Shown: positions 1 to 13,568, counted from the stretch's first letter. The stretch is 64,000 bases of DNA from Glandiceps talaboti (GCF_964340395.1 NC_135566.1:2904501-2968500), one strand, 5' to 3'. The notes: generated from the letters alone by a model not told the origin. Program-made: numbers and translations.

Positions 1-2266
1 GGAGGAGGTCTCTGAAAATGTATGTTATATGACTGATATTTCAATGTGTATTTTGTATTCGTTAATCTTTCCATTGTATTTGTAGTCTGTTACTTGCTGC
101 GTTTACGACAATAACAAATTCCAAATAGCTAACTTTCCAGTGAATGATACCATGCAGGTAAAATGGAATGTGACCACATGCTGATGTCGACCCCTTAAGT
201 AATTCTTTTCGCGATAATGGGCTAGAAAAGTACAAATATCTAGTTCGCAAGTCTAAGATATCTTTGAATTTGAAAAAAAAAACGTTTCAGGTTGGGCAAG
301 AGTGGCTAGGCAGTATTGTTTACAAAAAAAGTCAACCTATGTAAATGAAAAGATTGGGTCTTTATATAGTAATCCCTCTGTTATATTCGTGGCTAGAGAT
401 TCATTTTATGAATTATGGAACAAATACCTTCATTTTACATCTAATAAAATATATGATCTAGGACATGTACATGTTGCATGAATTGTTTGATTAATTTACT
501 TACGTGTCCACGTATAAAAATTGTATTTTTACTCGATTACGTAAAAAATAAATCGGTAATGACGATTTGATTGGTTCCTCGGTTATTTAAAAAAAAAAGT
601 AATCGAATGACCTGGGGAATGTGATATTGTGCATAGCATGATAATAACTAATAATCTAACAATATATTTTTGTAGTGGCACGCCAGTGGGGGCTGTTCAC
701 CTTTTGAAATATGGATATGCGTGTCGGTCTAGTCTTGGTTGAATAACTACTTTACTTGACAACATTTCCTTTATTATAATCGGTATACTTGTATAGTTTC
801 GTAGAAAGAAAATATTTCAAACACGTCACTTGAAACTCCTAGGCATTCTCGGTTAATTACTCTCTGTAGCAAAATACATCATGCATAGTAATTCACCTAT
901 TGATTGAAAATTTGGGGAAAATTCAATTGCGTCTATAATTTTAATTAATGACGTGTTCGAGGCCAACAGATGGTTGGATTAAACTGAAGGAGTTCCAACT
1001 CGGAAATGCGTCTAAGCAAGACGACCTACGTCACAATTGTTAGTGGCACTTTAAACTGAGCTCAGAGGGTAACTGAATCAATCTCTGTTGGAAATAGCCT
1101 TGATAAAATAACATCCAATGTGTATTTAAGAAAGATTAAGAATCAAACTTAACGGCTAGTACATCATTAACGTGTTCTTGTTGCCTACCTGGGTCACCCT
1201 GTGAATCAAGCTTAAAGAATTATTTTTAATATGATTTGATAGTCAATGTATAAATCAATATGTCAGGATATGATATATTTGACAGAATCAATGATGGCAT
1301 ATATCTCTAATTGTTGGCAACAGATAAGCCTTTCTTTATAACACGTTTGATACATAGTGATACTCCAAGGGGTGCCTACCTTTGCAGTATATGTCTCGTA
1401 ATCCGTCTTTGGCGATTGATCAAGTTACCTGGATTAATTCATACTGAAAGTAGATTAATAAACGATGTATTTTAAATACAGTGTGTTACAACAACTGTAT
1501 TTTGTTATTTAACCAATTACGGTACATCATGAACACCATAATATGCACAAAAATGTAGAGTGAATATTTGTCAATGGCCTGAAAATTGATCAGAAATTGA
1601 TGCGAATCCCTTCGATTTCTGGCTAGGGTGCCGAGATCATTTACAAAACTGTTCACAAATGCTTTGTTGTATTATTTCTCATTATGTATTTTCTTGTAGT
1701 GTAATATATTATGACATGATGTAGCATATAGTAGTGGACAGTGATGTACAGTATGTGCATATGTTAGTATCATGCTGGTCGACTGGAGTAGCTGATCAGA
1801 AGTGGCTGGCTAACGATTTGCCGCTGACATTAGTTACTTATTGGCTGAATAAAGTTCTTATGCAAGATATGAATAACCAGTATTCCTCAATCGACACAAC
1901 TGAATAATAGAGACTTGAAGGAAATAAGACGTTATGTAAAGAATGATTCCTCGCTTGTACGTTCCCCCATGGAGTGCAGGAAATATAAAGGATCGTCTGC
2001 ACCATGGGTAACCGTAATAATTGTACAATATTTCAACACAATGTAAGATGGTAGAATGTAGAAATGTACATTATTATTAGATTCGAGTATTTTATCATAT
2101 CGTATTTACGGTGTGTTATGTTATATCGATTTTAATAATGTACCATGGAGTATTGTATAGCGTCGTGTCACAGTACACTGTATAGCTCTATAGCTATATC
2201 CTATTGCAGCACACAGGATTATCGAACTGTTGAAAATTTACTTTTTTGTTGAATTATTCATTTTAG
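1..2266. other. Probable intron or 5' flank of nAChR gene A; no exon found
   Basis: I searched for the 45-bp DE.NQ exon and the N-terminal exon of gene A and did not find them. The stretch is AT-rich unique-looking sequence without long open frames or evident repeats. It is most simply the intron before the 110-bp exon. Confidence 0.5.
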
Positions 2267-2376
2267 GAGTGGAACGATTACCGTCTACGTTGGAATCCTG
2301 CAAATTACAGTGGTATAACGACTTTGCCAATTCCACAGAATTTAATATGGCGTCCAGACACTGTTTTGTATAACTA
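2267..2376 (+). CDS. nAChR gene A, loop A exon (110 bp)
   Basis: The exon lies between the acceptor TTTTAG and the donor GTAAGT. It reads [16 protein letters not shown], then loop A as WRPDTVLYN, and ends with two bases of a Tyr codon. The length of 110 bp and the end phase equal the corresponding exon of gene B on the other strand and of many animal nAChR genes. It encodes outer beta strands of the extracellular domain; the Tyr of LYN corresponds to the loop A aromatic-box residue. An in-frame TAG spans the donor, so the reading frame is real only with splicing. Confidence 0.92.
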
Positions 2377-3599
2377 GTAAGTATATACTAAATATTTTAT
2401 GCATTCTGTTCATGTTCATTGACAATAGGACTAGTCCCACTATCATAGTGCAAGTAAGGTTATCAGGTAACATCTGACATTCTCTTGTTTATTAGAGATT
2501 ATAGCATCAATTGGGATGGCAGGCTTTAGCTTGTTGTGGTGCAATCTCTAGGTATACCAAATGTTAGGCCGCAAAAAACTCGTTCATACATAACACAAAT
2601 ACACTAAGCATGTCAAGGAGCAAGTCAGTATCAGGATAGCTAGAAAGAGGGGTTTAGTCGGGAAAAAGAGGCTTAGCAACAGAGAGACCGATGCACTTTC
2701 TAATCTTTGTTACCCAATAGTATACTAGAGATAGAGTGACTTCCGTCTAAACTGAAACCTGCAAATTATAGTACCATACCTTTGTTACCGATTAATACAA
2801 TAATAACATTAAGTATGTTCCAGTTACTACAAGTGACGCCAAAATATTTGGTTGCTAAGTGATATTGATTGTATACGCTGGTTTGTTGTGAAGAAAAGGC
2901 TCAGACAGTTTGGCGATGTAAATACCGTGTCCAACGTACTTTACTGAAATAGTCCACGGTTAAACAGTTAAAAGATCGAAAGATGTTGGTTGTCCGAGAT
3001 ACGATCACAACGCAGTATAATATATGCGGCATCGATTGATCTTTAGATTTATTTCAATTTAGAACCGATTCACTCTTAAAGCATAACATAAAAAGTGAGT
3101 CATTTTTAAGTCGCACACTTTAAGCTGACTGCAGATTTACGGTTGTAATGTTCTGTGATTTACGTTTGTAAGGTTCTTTGTAATTTTTGTTACATGATTT
3201 TAAAAAATGCCACTTTGTCGACTGAGCTGGTATATATGTATATGAAGGTGTCTAAGTATAACACGCATTTTCTTAGGAAAGTTCCAATGGCATTAACAAG
3301 ATGAGAACAGAAGAACGAGAAATGGATCCGATATCATGAACTGCTCGGCTTTCACTAAGACTGGGGTTTTGAACGGTTACTGGAATTAAATCTTGTTGTG
3401 ATTCGGTCTTTCAATATAATATTCTACTATCTATATCATATCGTCTTTCACATACTTTGCAACATAAAGGAACAAGCCCATCTGTCAACGGTACTAGGCC
3501 TTATCGTACATGTATACATGGCGTAAGTAATTGTAAGTTTAGTCCACAAAACAGAAGACATGGTGTATCAAAATGCGTCTCTGAGAAAAGTATATTGAA

Positions 3600-4242
3600 C
3601 GCCGTAGGGTGAAGTCATAAAAAATAGCGCCAACGACATTGTAGCACAACTGTACAGTTTTTGAAAATATTTATCCACATACTGATCCATGCTAGGTATT
3701 GGTGTTCATTTGCTGAATGATTATCCAGTTGCCTCCAGCCCTGTCGTTATCTTTGCAATATACGCGATTATTTGACTGTTACTATGGGCATGACCAAGTA
3801 CTTTTTGAGATATGAAGTTTTTGACCAGATTCACATTTTTACACCTAATTTGCAAATCGCTGATGAGATCAATATATACTTAATATTCTTTCCTCTATAC
3901 ACCCACAAATGCATCCCCATTAAATTTCACCCCAAACTGCTCAGTAGTTTTGGAATTAAAGGTTTTTGACCAAAAAGATACATGTTTAGCTCTAATGTGC
4001 ATCACCATATCATGAACAAATCTTAATCTACACATCATTAAGAACATTCCCACTAACATTTCAGACCAATCTGCCCAGCATTTGTTTAATTTAAGATTTG
4101 ACCAAAAAATGCATTTTTTACACAAATCACACACCTGTAATGCGATCATTTTGCTTTGAACAATTTCCCAACTTGACACCAAAAGTGGTGTCCTCACCAA
4201 AGACCAAGGCAATCGATCTGGCAGTTTCTGAGTGTAATAAGT

Positions 4243-4326
<84 letters not shown>

Positions 4327-4335
4327 CACACACAC

Positions 4336-4422
<87 letters not shown>
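3600..4422 (+). repeat. Interspersed repeat family R2, copy 1, ending in CA/CT microsatellite
   Basis: Diverged but clear similarity to 55,970-56,400. Shared landmarks are AAATAGCGCCAA at the left, TTTCAGACC.ATCTGCC, TAATGCGATCATTTT, CAATTTCCCAACT and CACCAAA.ACCAAGGCAATCG at the right. Both copies run straight into a simple repeat: here CA (4246-4337) then CT (4338-4422). No coding capacity is conserved, and open frames here are incidental. It sits in the gene A intron. Confidence 0.7.
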
Positions 4423-4428
<6 letters not shown>

Positions 4429-4689
4429 TGATAATACCCCTTACTATTAAAACATGCCAGGTAAATATATTACGACAACTTAGGTTATCATCTAGGCATC
4501 CTATATCAATTTCAAAATATCTTGCCTGTGTTACATCACCAGAGTGATGCAAATAAATATGTATTATCTCTTTTTATTTGTAATAATCACCAATTGCTGT
4601 TTTATTGAGTTCACCCTATGAAGAAAAGACAAAACCTTTTTAGTTGCACAACCACACTTCACATGGCATGACTGTTGTATTTGAGGCTC

Positions 4690-5480
4690 AAACAAGATGC
4701 CTATCAGCAGATGACAAGGTCAAGAACTCACTTTTGATTATTGTGTCACTTCCTTTTTAATCATAACAAGTCTTCCGAGTCATAGAACACATAACCCCCC
4801 CCCCCCCACAAATGTGACTGAATGGAGGCATGATTTAAAAGAAATTGGTGGCAACAAATAAATGCTACAAAGTGTCTGTGATAATGCAGGGAGTTGATGT
4901 CAGCAATTGAACCAGAAGATGTAGGTCTTAAAAGATAGTTCGCATCTGATAATATGGAGTAGACACTTGAATGGAATCTCTATGTGTTACAGTTTTTAAG
5001 TTATACAGTAAATAATGATTTTTAACTACACATATGGCTACATGCAGTAAAGGCGATATGAACACCAAACATCATGCTTGTGTATAGTTCCTTTCTTCAA
5101 TATTACTTGTAAATATGATTTAAAAGAAAACTGGCAATATGTACAGTAAACACTGTGATAGGCAGGAATTGACTTGAATTTGATAATTGACCCTGAAGGT
5201 CAATGTCAATGTCAAAGGTCACGGTCTCCAATGATAGTTTGCATCAGATAATATTGGGGAAGTCACTTGAATGGAGTGTCTGTATTACAGTTTTTGAGCT
5301 TTGCAAATATGGCCGTCATTCAGTCAAATTTGCATATATAAAAAAAAAAATTGATGTGCATGTCCCATATAATGTCATCGTTGTGTCTGGTTTGTAGGAT
5401 ATTGCTTGTCTGAGAAATGACATCTTAGGGATGGACTCACGGACAGACACAGACAGATGGATGGACCATTGGCCAGAGCT
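4690..5480 (+). repeat. Interspersed repeat family R1, copy 1
   Basis: Contains GGTCAATGTCAATGTCAAAGG, a block GCATC.GATAATATTGG, GACACTTGAATGGA.TCTCT, TTACAGTTTTT, AATATGGCCG and a tail rich in GGACAGACA. The central module occurs twice here (about 4915-5060 and 5220-5340). Related copies are at 18.45 kb and 63.15 kb in the same orientation. It has the look of a non-autonomous element; no terminal repeats were established. Confidence 0.65.
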
Positions 5481-6199
5481 CATTTTAATAGCACGTTTAA
5501 AGCTTATTCGTTCTTCGCATACAAATCATTATAGCTGGTAAAACAACACCTCTTCTCAAAATAATCAATGATTGGCATGAGAAAAACTGGGAAAGATGTC
5601 TTCCTTTTAGTAATATTAATATTTCATAAAGGTGACGTGACGTGACATCAATATACAATAAAATAGACTCGAGAGGTTTTATGTAGATTACAGTACTACA
5701 TAGACAAGAAATCATACACTGAAACTAAAATTTATCTTTTGAAACTGAATAATATTATGATTGTTATGACAAAAACAAGGAAATGGCCTCAAACCTGAAT
5801 GTTTGATATTAATCATATGATCCCTGTATAAAAACGTGACTGCCAATCTACTGTTGACGGTTGCTTATCCTTATCTTCTGTAAGCTTATATAAACTAGAG
5901 TGCCACAGTCCCGATTTTGAGTGCGAGGGAGGAAGCCTGAAATACAGATAGATGTAGAATTCTATAAATTTTAAATTGTTATTTTTGCTTGCTTGTCATA
6001 TTTTTGCAATTTTTCTCACTTGTTTTCTCAAGGGGCTCAGTAGACACGACGACTACAGACAGTAGAGACTGCCCATAGCACTATGCTAAATTACATGTAA
6101 AAGTAGTGTTATAACTAGATCGACATATCTTACAATGTACTTTTGACTTTTAAAACAATGTCAGCATGTGTGGGGAGGAGAGATTGTGTGCATGTGCAT

Positions 6200-6200
6200 A

Positions 6201-6232
<32 letters not shown>

Positions 6233-6234
6233 TG
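6200..6234 (+). repeat. (TG)n microsatellite
   Basis: About 17 TG units with one TATG interruption, in the long intron of nAChR gene A. Confidence 0.9.
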
Positions 6235-7154
6235 AATGCAGTCTATTGAAAAGGTTATCTGCAAAATGAAAACACAATAGCAGACATGTTACAGGCTTAA
6301 GCAAAACTGCTTCAATGAAAAGATATTTAGAATGTATTCCGATCTGTCCTAAAGTAACCATTATTATAGGGAAACATACAGCTTTACGGGTTAATTTGAG
6401 TGTTTCTCATTTATCAGGTTTTGAAGGAGGCTTTGACAAAATGACTCATAAAGTCTGGATATGAGGAAGTCACACAGTAACTCTGTTGAATCCAACTAAA
6501 TTGCTCTTTAATCTGTGACTAAATTCATCGTGTTACCCCATAGTGAAAATATAAAGTTTTAACATATAACTGGTCATGCTTATCGAATTGACTAGCACCA
6601 CAGGGTGTGGTTTTGACATGTTTGACAAAATTAACATATCCACACTTAAATTACACATGATAACACTGATCATATCACATTGCTTTGTTAATGTTACTTA
6701 GACAGTCCTAATGTCGTCGCTATTAACCATCAAATTATTTGCCAAATATCTTCTGAGTATGACAATTAATGTTTTGTGTATGTTGCATGCAATGGTCATA
6801 TCAATTTTGCACAGTAGCTTTGAATGGCTACACATGTATATGTGCATGCAAATGTGTTTATACTCATGACACTATAATCCTACCTACAACCATTATGCTC
6901 TCCATATCTTCTATTTTTGGTGGGGGGCACACATTTGGTGAAATAGAAAAGAAACAGAAAAGTAAAATGCAAACTTACAATATCTGGCAACACCATCTGA
7001 TATCTTGCAGTATTCAGCTTAGTTTTAGATAATGTACCTGAAGTAAAAGAAAGTAATTTACTAAACCTATCCATGATTATTTTACTGGAAAATATATACA
7101 TGCATGTTTTAGACTTTAAATGGTCAGAACTATTTTTCTATTTGATTTTTTTGT

Positions 7155-7181
7155 ATGATGATGGTGATGATGATGATGATA

Positions 7182-7253
<72 letters not shown>
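7155..7253 (+). repeat. (GAT)n trinucleotide microsatellite
   Basis: About 33 GAT units with a single AAT interruption. Translation gives poly-Asp on the plus strand and poly-Ile on the minus strand, which makes spurious ORFs. Confidence 0.95.
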
Positions 7254-8988
7254 CAAATTAAACAACTGCACCTGTGACTAGCAGCACTTTTTAATAAAAA
7301 CGCCACACACTCCCTCAACAGTAGTGTACAAAATGTGCACGGTGTAATACTGTAATCTGTATACTTCAAATGTTCGTGCATTGGACTATAGTGTTTCCCA
7401 TTAGTTGGACGCCAATGTACCTGTATTATAACGTCACTGATTGCCGGTGACAAATTCAAAAGTCGAAGGTGATAAAGTACATGTGTGTCGCCGACTTTGA
7501 AGGCCAAAAATAAAATCGACGCGTGAAAAACTTGCTCGGCAGATAGAAAAACAGTGATGGAATATAACGACTCTGGTTGAACTATAACAGCTGACACTAC
7601 ATAAGTAATTGATTGATACTCATTCAATCTCAGTCTTTCAAAATGTTTCGGAATTTTCTCTTGAAGGGCCGCGTCAGGGGACACATTCATGACTATTTTT
7701 ACCAAAAAATTGAGTTTTGGAAATGAGAGTACGTTTTATCCTGTGATTGTGAATGTGAATGTTTCCTCTGACATATCTGCTGACCTCGTCCTGCTTGTAT
7801 ACGGAGTAAGTTGTCCCTTCCTTCTCACGCGTCCACGGGTGTCTACGCGTATGCAAGTATGTAGAAGTACACTGCTGGCTTCCGTGCGTACACATAGCAC
7901 GCAGATCATGCCCCACGTGCCCACGTACATGCATGACGTACATGATATGACAGGCAAGACGCCATCCAAACAGGTCTTGCACGTCCAAACAATTATCACT
8001 ATTCATACAACAGTGATAAAATAATCATTGCCAATACTTGTTATTTACCAACGTAGACGTAGTACAACACTCGTGTCTCACTAAATACATTAAAAGTGAT
8101 AATTTAACGCAATGAAAATGTCCTGTGATGGCGTGAATGATCGACATGTCATATTTAGTCAAATCAGGCTAATCCAGCGAAGATAATTATCGTTACCTTA
8201 AAGTTCTTCCTTACCGTTTTACAAGGCATGATTTTTCAAAATTATTCAATCGATAAACTGGTAACAAACGGAAAGGAATGAGAAGTGGAAAAATTCTTCG
8301 TAAGAGGTTACCAATTCGTGTTGAAATCTAGTCACAGGCAATTCTCAAACAACTTATTTTCTCATTGAAAACTTTATATTCAGAGTGGTAACTAAGGCTA
8401 TGATTCCTAACGGCGTAGATTCAATAGAAATTCGTACCTTGTTGTAGACCTTTTCCATGCTACTGTGGAAATTCGGCAGACGATAAAATTGCAAAGTGCC
8501 TCAAGTTTTCGTCAGCAGCACGAACTGAAGTAGGGAGAATTCATCTGGTGATCAGCCTTAATTAACGATGCAACGTCGCGTTTCTAGACTGTGTTTGGCT
8601 CAAAAGAAACCAGTTTTGACTGGTTATATCCTTGTACCGATGGCTTATTTTCTCATTATTCTTTAGTACTACAATCGTGATATTGTAAGATAACCGAACA
8701 TCATTTCCAGTGATCATCTATCAATTCTCAAAATATGAGGCAGCCATATTGCTGGAATTTCTAGTTAGGCCAGACAAAATAAAAAGCTGTTAAACGAGCC
8801 CATGCTACCCAAATTTTTGGCATTTAAAATTAGTTTATTTTTATTTTTTTGGTGATGGGCGCGCTTCACATACTATGTACAGTTTGTTTCAAAATTATTT
8901 AATTGTTTATATTTTCTGAATAATGTGACCATATGTCTTTGAGTGGTTTTCTTGGCACTGATAATGCATACCTAGGTCTGTGGGAATG

Positions 8989-8989
<1 letters not shown>

Positions 8990-9063
<74 letters not shown>
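8990..9063 (+). repeat. (CA)n microsatellite with hairpin tail
   Basis: About 36 perfect CA units. A perfect short hairpin ACCTT-ACGG-AAGGT follows at about 9085-9098 and resembles the CTTCCC/GGGAGG hairpin after the microsatellite of R2 copy 2 at 56.4 kb. This suggests a truncated member of the same family. Confidence 0.85.
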
Positions 9064-9066
<3 letters not shown>

Positions 9067-10283
9067 TTCATCGGTATATTATCACCTTACGGAAGGTAAA
9101 ATTTAGATTTTACATCTCCCCTGGAATATCTAGTATACACATTGAGTGACTATACTGCAAGTACAATTTTGTCAGCAGATCATAATATTACATTTCCTTG
9201 GTATTAGAATGTATTTATTTTCAAGGCTATCATGTTGCCAGCAATATACTGGACAACATAGCCAATAGTAAGTGAATTGAATTAGTAATCTACTTTAGAA
9301 ACTGCTGTAGTACAGAAAACATTTTTATGACATTTTTTAATTTCTATTTTGAAATCAATGACATTTATCACATTTCATTATTCAAAACCTTTCAAAAATA
9401 TTTTGGTTAAAATTAGCAGTGTGGTCAATGAATGTTTTTTTTTGTTGGGAGTTTTGAGTCAGTGCCAATTATGAACAGGACAAACAAGTGCCTTGAGGAG
9501 TGCAAACGTGTACATGTATGGAAAGCCGCAGTTGTGTTAAGTCTAAAGAAAACAATACATTGACTATATGATGTGAAAACATCTTTATATGATGTAAACA
9601 ATTCATTATATGATGCAAGTACATCATTATGTGTGACAGTTATTGACATGGGTTTACAAGTATGTTATCTCCATTTATAATATTGTACTTGATAATTAGC
9701 TGAATTAATCAATATTAATAGTTCACTCAATCTAAGAGATATCCTTTTATAACTTTTGGTTACTAAAACATGAATATTTTGTCATACTTCTCATAGGGTT
9801 CCTATCTAAAGAGCTTTATACATGTGAAACATTGGATTTTGGTTAGCAATTTACCAGATACACCTAAAATGACTGAAAATGTAACATGTAAAATTAACTA
9901 TGCAGTGTGCGGTATTATGCTTTGAGAATGAGTGTTTTTTTGCAAGAACATAAAGAGTGTTTCTTGTCAACAGATGGGGGGGGGTCATTGTGTTTTTTTA
10001 TATGTCAGAGGGGGGGTGGATTGTTTTGTGGATGAATTGCAGGGGGGGGGTCACTACATGAACAAAAAGTCACTGGCCCACCCAGGCTGTAAATACTGAT
10101 CGCTCCCTTAGGCCTGTGGCATGGAACTGAGTTCAATCAGGCCTGTGGCATGAAAGTTCGATCAGGCCTATGCCAGACCTGCGATGGGTCAGCCTGTAAC
10201 AGGCATATTGATTTTTAGCTGTATACAAACTAAAGATATAAGTTTAATCAACTTTACTAATTCTTTCTTCAATATCATTTCAG

Positions 10284-11253
10284 TGCTGATGGCACATATT
10301 CTGGCTCTGATTTTCCTGCCAAGGCTGTTGTCAGCTCAAATGGAATGGTATACCACGTGCCTCCTGCGATATTCAAAAGTCCCTGTTCGATCAATATAGA
10401 ATACTTTCCCTTTGATGAACAACGTTGTCGAATGAAATTTGGAACATGGGCTTACAGTGGGAAACAAATCATTCTGGAAATAATGGATGAACACGCTGTG
10501 AAGGAAGACTTTTGGGAAAATGAAGAATGGCAGATCGTTGAAGCACCGGGAAAGAATATATCAATGAAGTATCCCTGTTGTACCGATATTTACAATCACG
10601 TGGTCTATACCCTCGTTTTGCGACGAAGGTCTTTGTTTTATGTCGTAAATCTGATTATACCCTGTATCGTCATGTCGATGTTGATTATGTTGGTATTCTG
10701 CCTACCACCAGACAGTGGTGAAAAAATATCTCTAAGTATCTCTGTACTATTGGCTCTGACTGTATTCCAGCTCCTGATGGCAGAGATAATGCCTCCTACA
10801 TCTTCTGCAACACCATTGGTTGGAAAATTTTTACTATTCACAACATTTCTGGTGTCGTCATCAATTGTCGTTACTGTTGCCGTTCTCAATCTTCACTATA
10901 GGTCTTCGAGTTCACACAGGATGAGACCATGGGTCAAAAAGATTTTCATGAGTATCCTGCCAAAAGTGTTGAATATGAGTTACACGCGGAAGCCCTGTAA
11001 GTTTGAGTCAGTCAGACGGACATATAAGGAACAGGGTGAGGGTGGTCTCCATAGGCAAATGCAAATTAGACTAATCGATTTGCCTCGATCTGACATCGAT
11101 ATGGACACTACGCCAAACGGAATACAGAAGGACCACACTTGTAGCCGTAGGCAGTGTAGACAGAAGACGACATGTAACGACAGAGATCGTGCCTTGTTAC
11201 AGGAAGTTCGATATATTACCCAGTATATGAGGATCGGAGAGAGAAATTTACAG
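10284..11253 (+). CDS. nAChR gene A, main exon: loops E, B, C, M1-M3 and cytoplasmic loop
   Basis: The acceptor is TTTCAG and the donor GTAAAG. The first base completes the split Tyr codon, giving LYN-YADGTYSG. Next comes the Cys-loop CSINIEYFPFDEQRC with its 13-residue spacing, the loop B Trp in GTWAY, and loop C YPCCTDIY with the alpha-type vicinal cysteines and both flanking tyrosines. M1 begins at FYVVNLIIPC. M2 follows GEK, the Glu of the cation-selective intermediate ring, with Leu at 9' and Glu at 20'. M3 is followed by a short basic cytoplasmic loop of about 110 residues, shorter than in many neuronal subunits. The exon ends in phase 0. An ATG within it (10345) is internal and not the gene start. 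Confidence 0.95.
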
Positions 11254-12694
11254 GTAAAGTAAACTAGTTAACAAAAGATCATCAACATGAGTTCAATGTT
11301 GAAGTAGAGAGCAGAGCATAACAAGTATTGCTCATTATGCATTGGGTGTACTGTTGTGTGGTGTTGTCATCGTAGTTTTGTGGTGTTCGAAATTTGAGTC
11401 AAAATGATCCACATCGCCATTATTTTACCCGGTTTGTCGTAATTTTAATATGCTTTAGGAGATATAATTAAATCATTCCCCAGTGCTGTTTATCATTCAG
11501 CCGGATAATACTGGTGACCTAAGAGTTTATCACTACACTCGTCTAGCGACTCGTATTAATAAGACCCCTTAGGTTACCCAATTTTCCTTGGATGAACTAA
11601 GACATTATCCAAGTGTCTTTCGTCCTGTGTATATAAATAATATAATCATTATATATTTGACGAGTTCTTGTCACGTGACTTTTTCCAAATCATATTTTTG
11701 CTCTGGCTAATAATCATAAATAGTGACAGGTGACTGAACGAAACATAATCTACTTTACAACGTTTTCATGTGAAAAAAACTTGATCTTGAATAAATAAAA
11801 CAAACAATGATGACTATCAAGATTGTGGTATTGATCCGTATTGTACATTAATTGTATTCATGATTTTTAAAAAAGATAGCACATTTAATGAAAGAATGAT
11901 ATATCATGCTATGTCTAAAATTAAGATGTTTTACTATCTCTACAAAGATTCACTGGAATACGGCGAACAAACGACTGTCGTCTGCAAAATTTAAATTGGC
12001 GGGGAAAATGATTGAACATTCTCCTACAGGAAATATGTCTTATAGTCAAATAAACGCGAGGTTTATATGACCTGCAGCGTCGAACTGGAATTGGAATTAG
12101 AAATGAAATTGGAAATGTTGACTACTGTTTCAAATCATGGCAAGAAACACAGCCGTTGTGATATGTTGTAGCTAATTTAGCTGTAAATTAACATTCCAAT
12201 TCGCTAGAGGCGGTTGAATAATTAGCGGAAAGAGCAATTGTTTGCTTTTGAGAATTTTCGAATTACTGTGGCGTCGAGTATCGCTATGACGTAAGCCATG
12301 ATAGTTAGACTAATTGAAATAATGCAGTTGCAATTTGTTCCGTTTCTAAGTGGGGTGCCACTTGACATGTACATTTTATGGCGGTATTATTAAGATCTGT
12401 GAAGCTTATAATAGTCTTTCAAACATTTTAAAATGCACTGCAGCGTTTTGATATTATATGGCAATATTGATAATTGTTATGTCTGTGTCACTGTTCTGAG
12501 CTTAGCCATTGTATGCAGTGTGTTTTATATAACGTTTGAAAATCGTGATATCAAATTACTCGTCTGAGATTTTGTTATAATATACTAGACCATTTATTTT
12601 TATGTTTATAATAGTTACAATATCTCAAATGTTTTTCTCGCTCACGTATACATTCACACAAACAAACAGTGTAACTCAAGCTTTGCTTTAACAG

Positions 12695-12847
12695 GCTCGT
12701 GAAGACTGGAAATACGTCGCCATCGTGTTGGATCGTCTATTCCTCAGCCTTTTCATTCTGATCACCATACTTGGATCGTGTGGTATCATGTTACCAGGGC
12801 CGTTCCATTCTGAAGAAAAAGGCATAGGTGATAATTTGTCCATCTGA
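12695..12847 (+). CDS. nAChR gene A, terminal exon (M4)
   Basis: After the acceptor TTTAACAG this 153-bp exon reads AREDWKYVAIVLDRLFL, the typical pre-M4 and M4 start, then the hydrophobic M4, and ends with an unusually polar extracellular tail of about 16 residues (PGPFHSEEKGIGDNLSI) before TGA. The frame continues directly from the phase-0 end of the previous exon. Confidence 0.92.
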   Translation, partial: AREDWKYVAIVLDRLFLSLFILITILGSCGIMLPGPFHSEEKGIGDNLSI

Positions 12848-13220
12848 CAACGATCCGACATAGAATGAGTTACGAACAATTTTCTGTTTTTTAATTTCCT
12901 CTACTTTGCTTGTCTGTAGAAGCAATTCGGCCTTTCGATATATATATTCACAATGTGAATTATAGTTAATACCCTTTTACAAACTAACAGATCGAAGACC
13001 AAATTTGTGAAATGTATCTCGTTTATTGCTTTCAATGCCTTATATACTCAAAGTGTAAATATTCCGTAGCTTGTTATCACAAAGAGTAATTTAAGAACTG
13101 TTTAGTGGAAAGTATACACTAGAGAGGATATCAATGCTAAGCTAGCACTGGGAAACATGGAATACATACAAAGTCATACATATTCAAAGTTTTGGAATGA
13201 TTTCCATACTTTTAAGTGAA

Positions 13221-13226
13221 AATAAA
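13221..13226 (+). promoter_or_regulatory. Candidate poly(A) signal of nAChR gene A
   Basis: This is a canonical AATAAA hexamer 374 bp after the stop codon, the first good one seen downstream. Cleavage would follow within about 30 bp, before the compound GA/CA microsatellite at 13.4 kb. Confidence 0.4.
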
Positions 13227-13373
13227 GTATATGTAATGTAATAGCGGTATGCTTTCATCTTCCATACACGTAATTGTGTACAACAATTTGTTTTAGACAG
13301 AATTTCATATTTAATCATATTGTAATTTTATCTTTTATTAATACTACCTACTTGCTGAAAAGATTATAGTTAT

Positions 13374-13398
13374 TAGAGAGAGAGACACACAGAGAGCG

Positions 13399-13460
<62 letters not shown>

Positions 13461-13488
13461 GCGACCAACCAACCAGTATGCATGCATT

Positions 13489-13568
<80 letters not shown>
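13374..13568 (+). repeat. Compound (GA)n ... (CA)n (TA)n microsatellite
   Basis: A GA tract (13401-13457), 34 bp of unique sequence, then a CA tract (13491-13552) and TA. It lies between the two convergent receptor genes. Frames through it are artefacts. Confidence 0.92.

Larger units (their letters stand above)
2267..12847 (+). other. Gene span: nicotinic acetylcholine receptor alpha-type subunit, 5'-partial (gene A)
   Basis: Three coding exons (2267-2376, 10284-11253, 12695-12847) join in frame across GT-AG introns of 7.9 kb and 1.4 kb, giving 410 C-terminal residues and a TGA stop. Together they hold most of the ligand-binding domain, M1-M4 and the intracellular loop of a pentameric acetylcholine-gated cation channel in the plasma membrane. 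The exons for the signal peptide and the first beta strands were not found in 1-2266, so they probably lie left of the window. A possible poly(A) signal AATAAA is at 13221. The Cys-Cys pair of loop C marks it as alpha-type, able in principle to carry the principal face of the agonist site. I cannot assign a vertebrate orthologue. Confidence 0.93.

Noticed and set aside
4098-4552. Long frames on both strands (about 140-149 residues)
   Set aside because: They are dominated by His-Thr, Ser-Leu or Arg-Glu and Cys-Val runs from the CA/CT microsatellite inside repeat R2.
7073-7705. Poly-Asp and poly-Ile frames
   Set aside because: Translation of the GAT trinucleotide tract; the flanks show no family motif.
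7674-8024. Overlapping frames of 87-111 residues on both strands
   Set aside because: No domain, no splice support and similar openness on opposite strands, as expected by chance in a GC-richer patch.
10184-10399. 71-residue frame overlapping the gene A exon
   Set aside because: It is a different frame crossing the splice acceptor; the receptor frame explains the coding signal.
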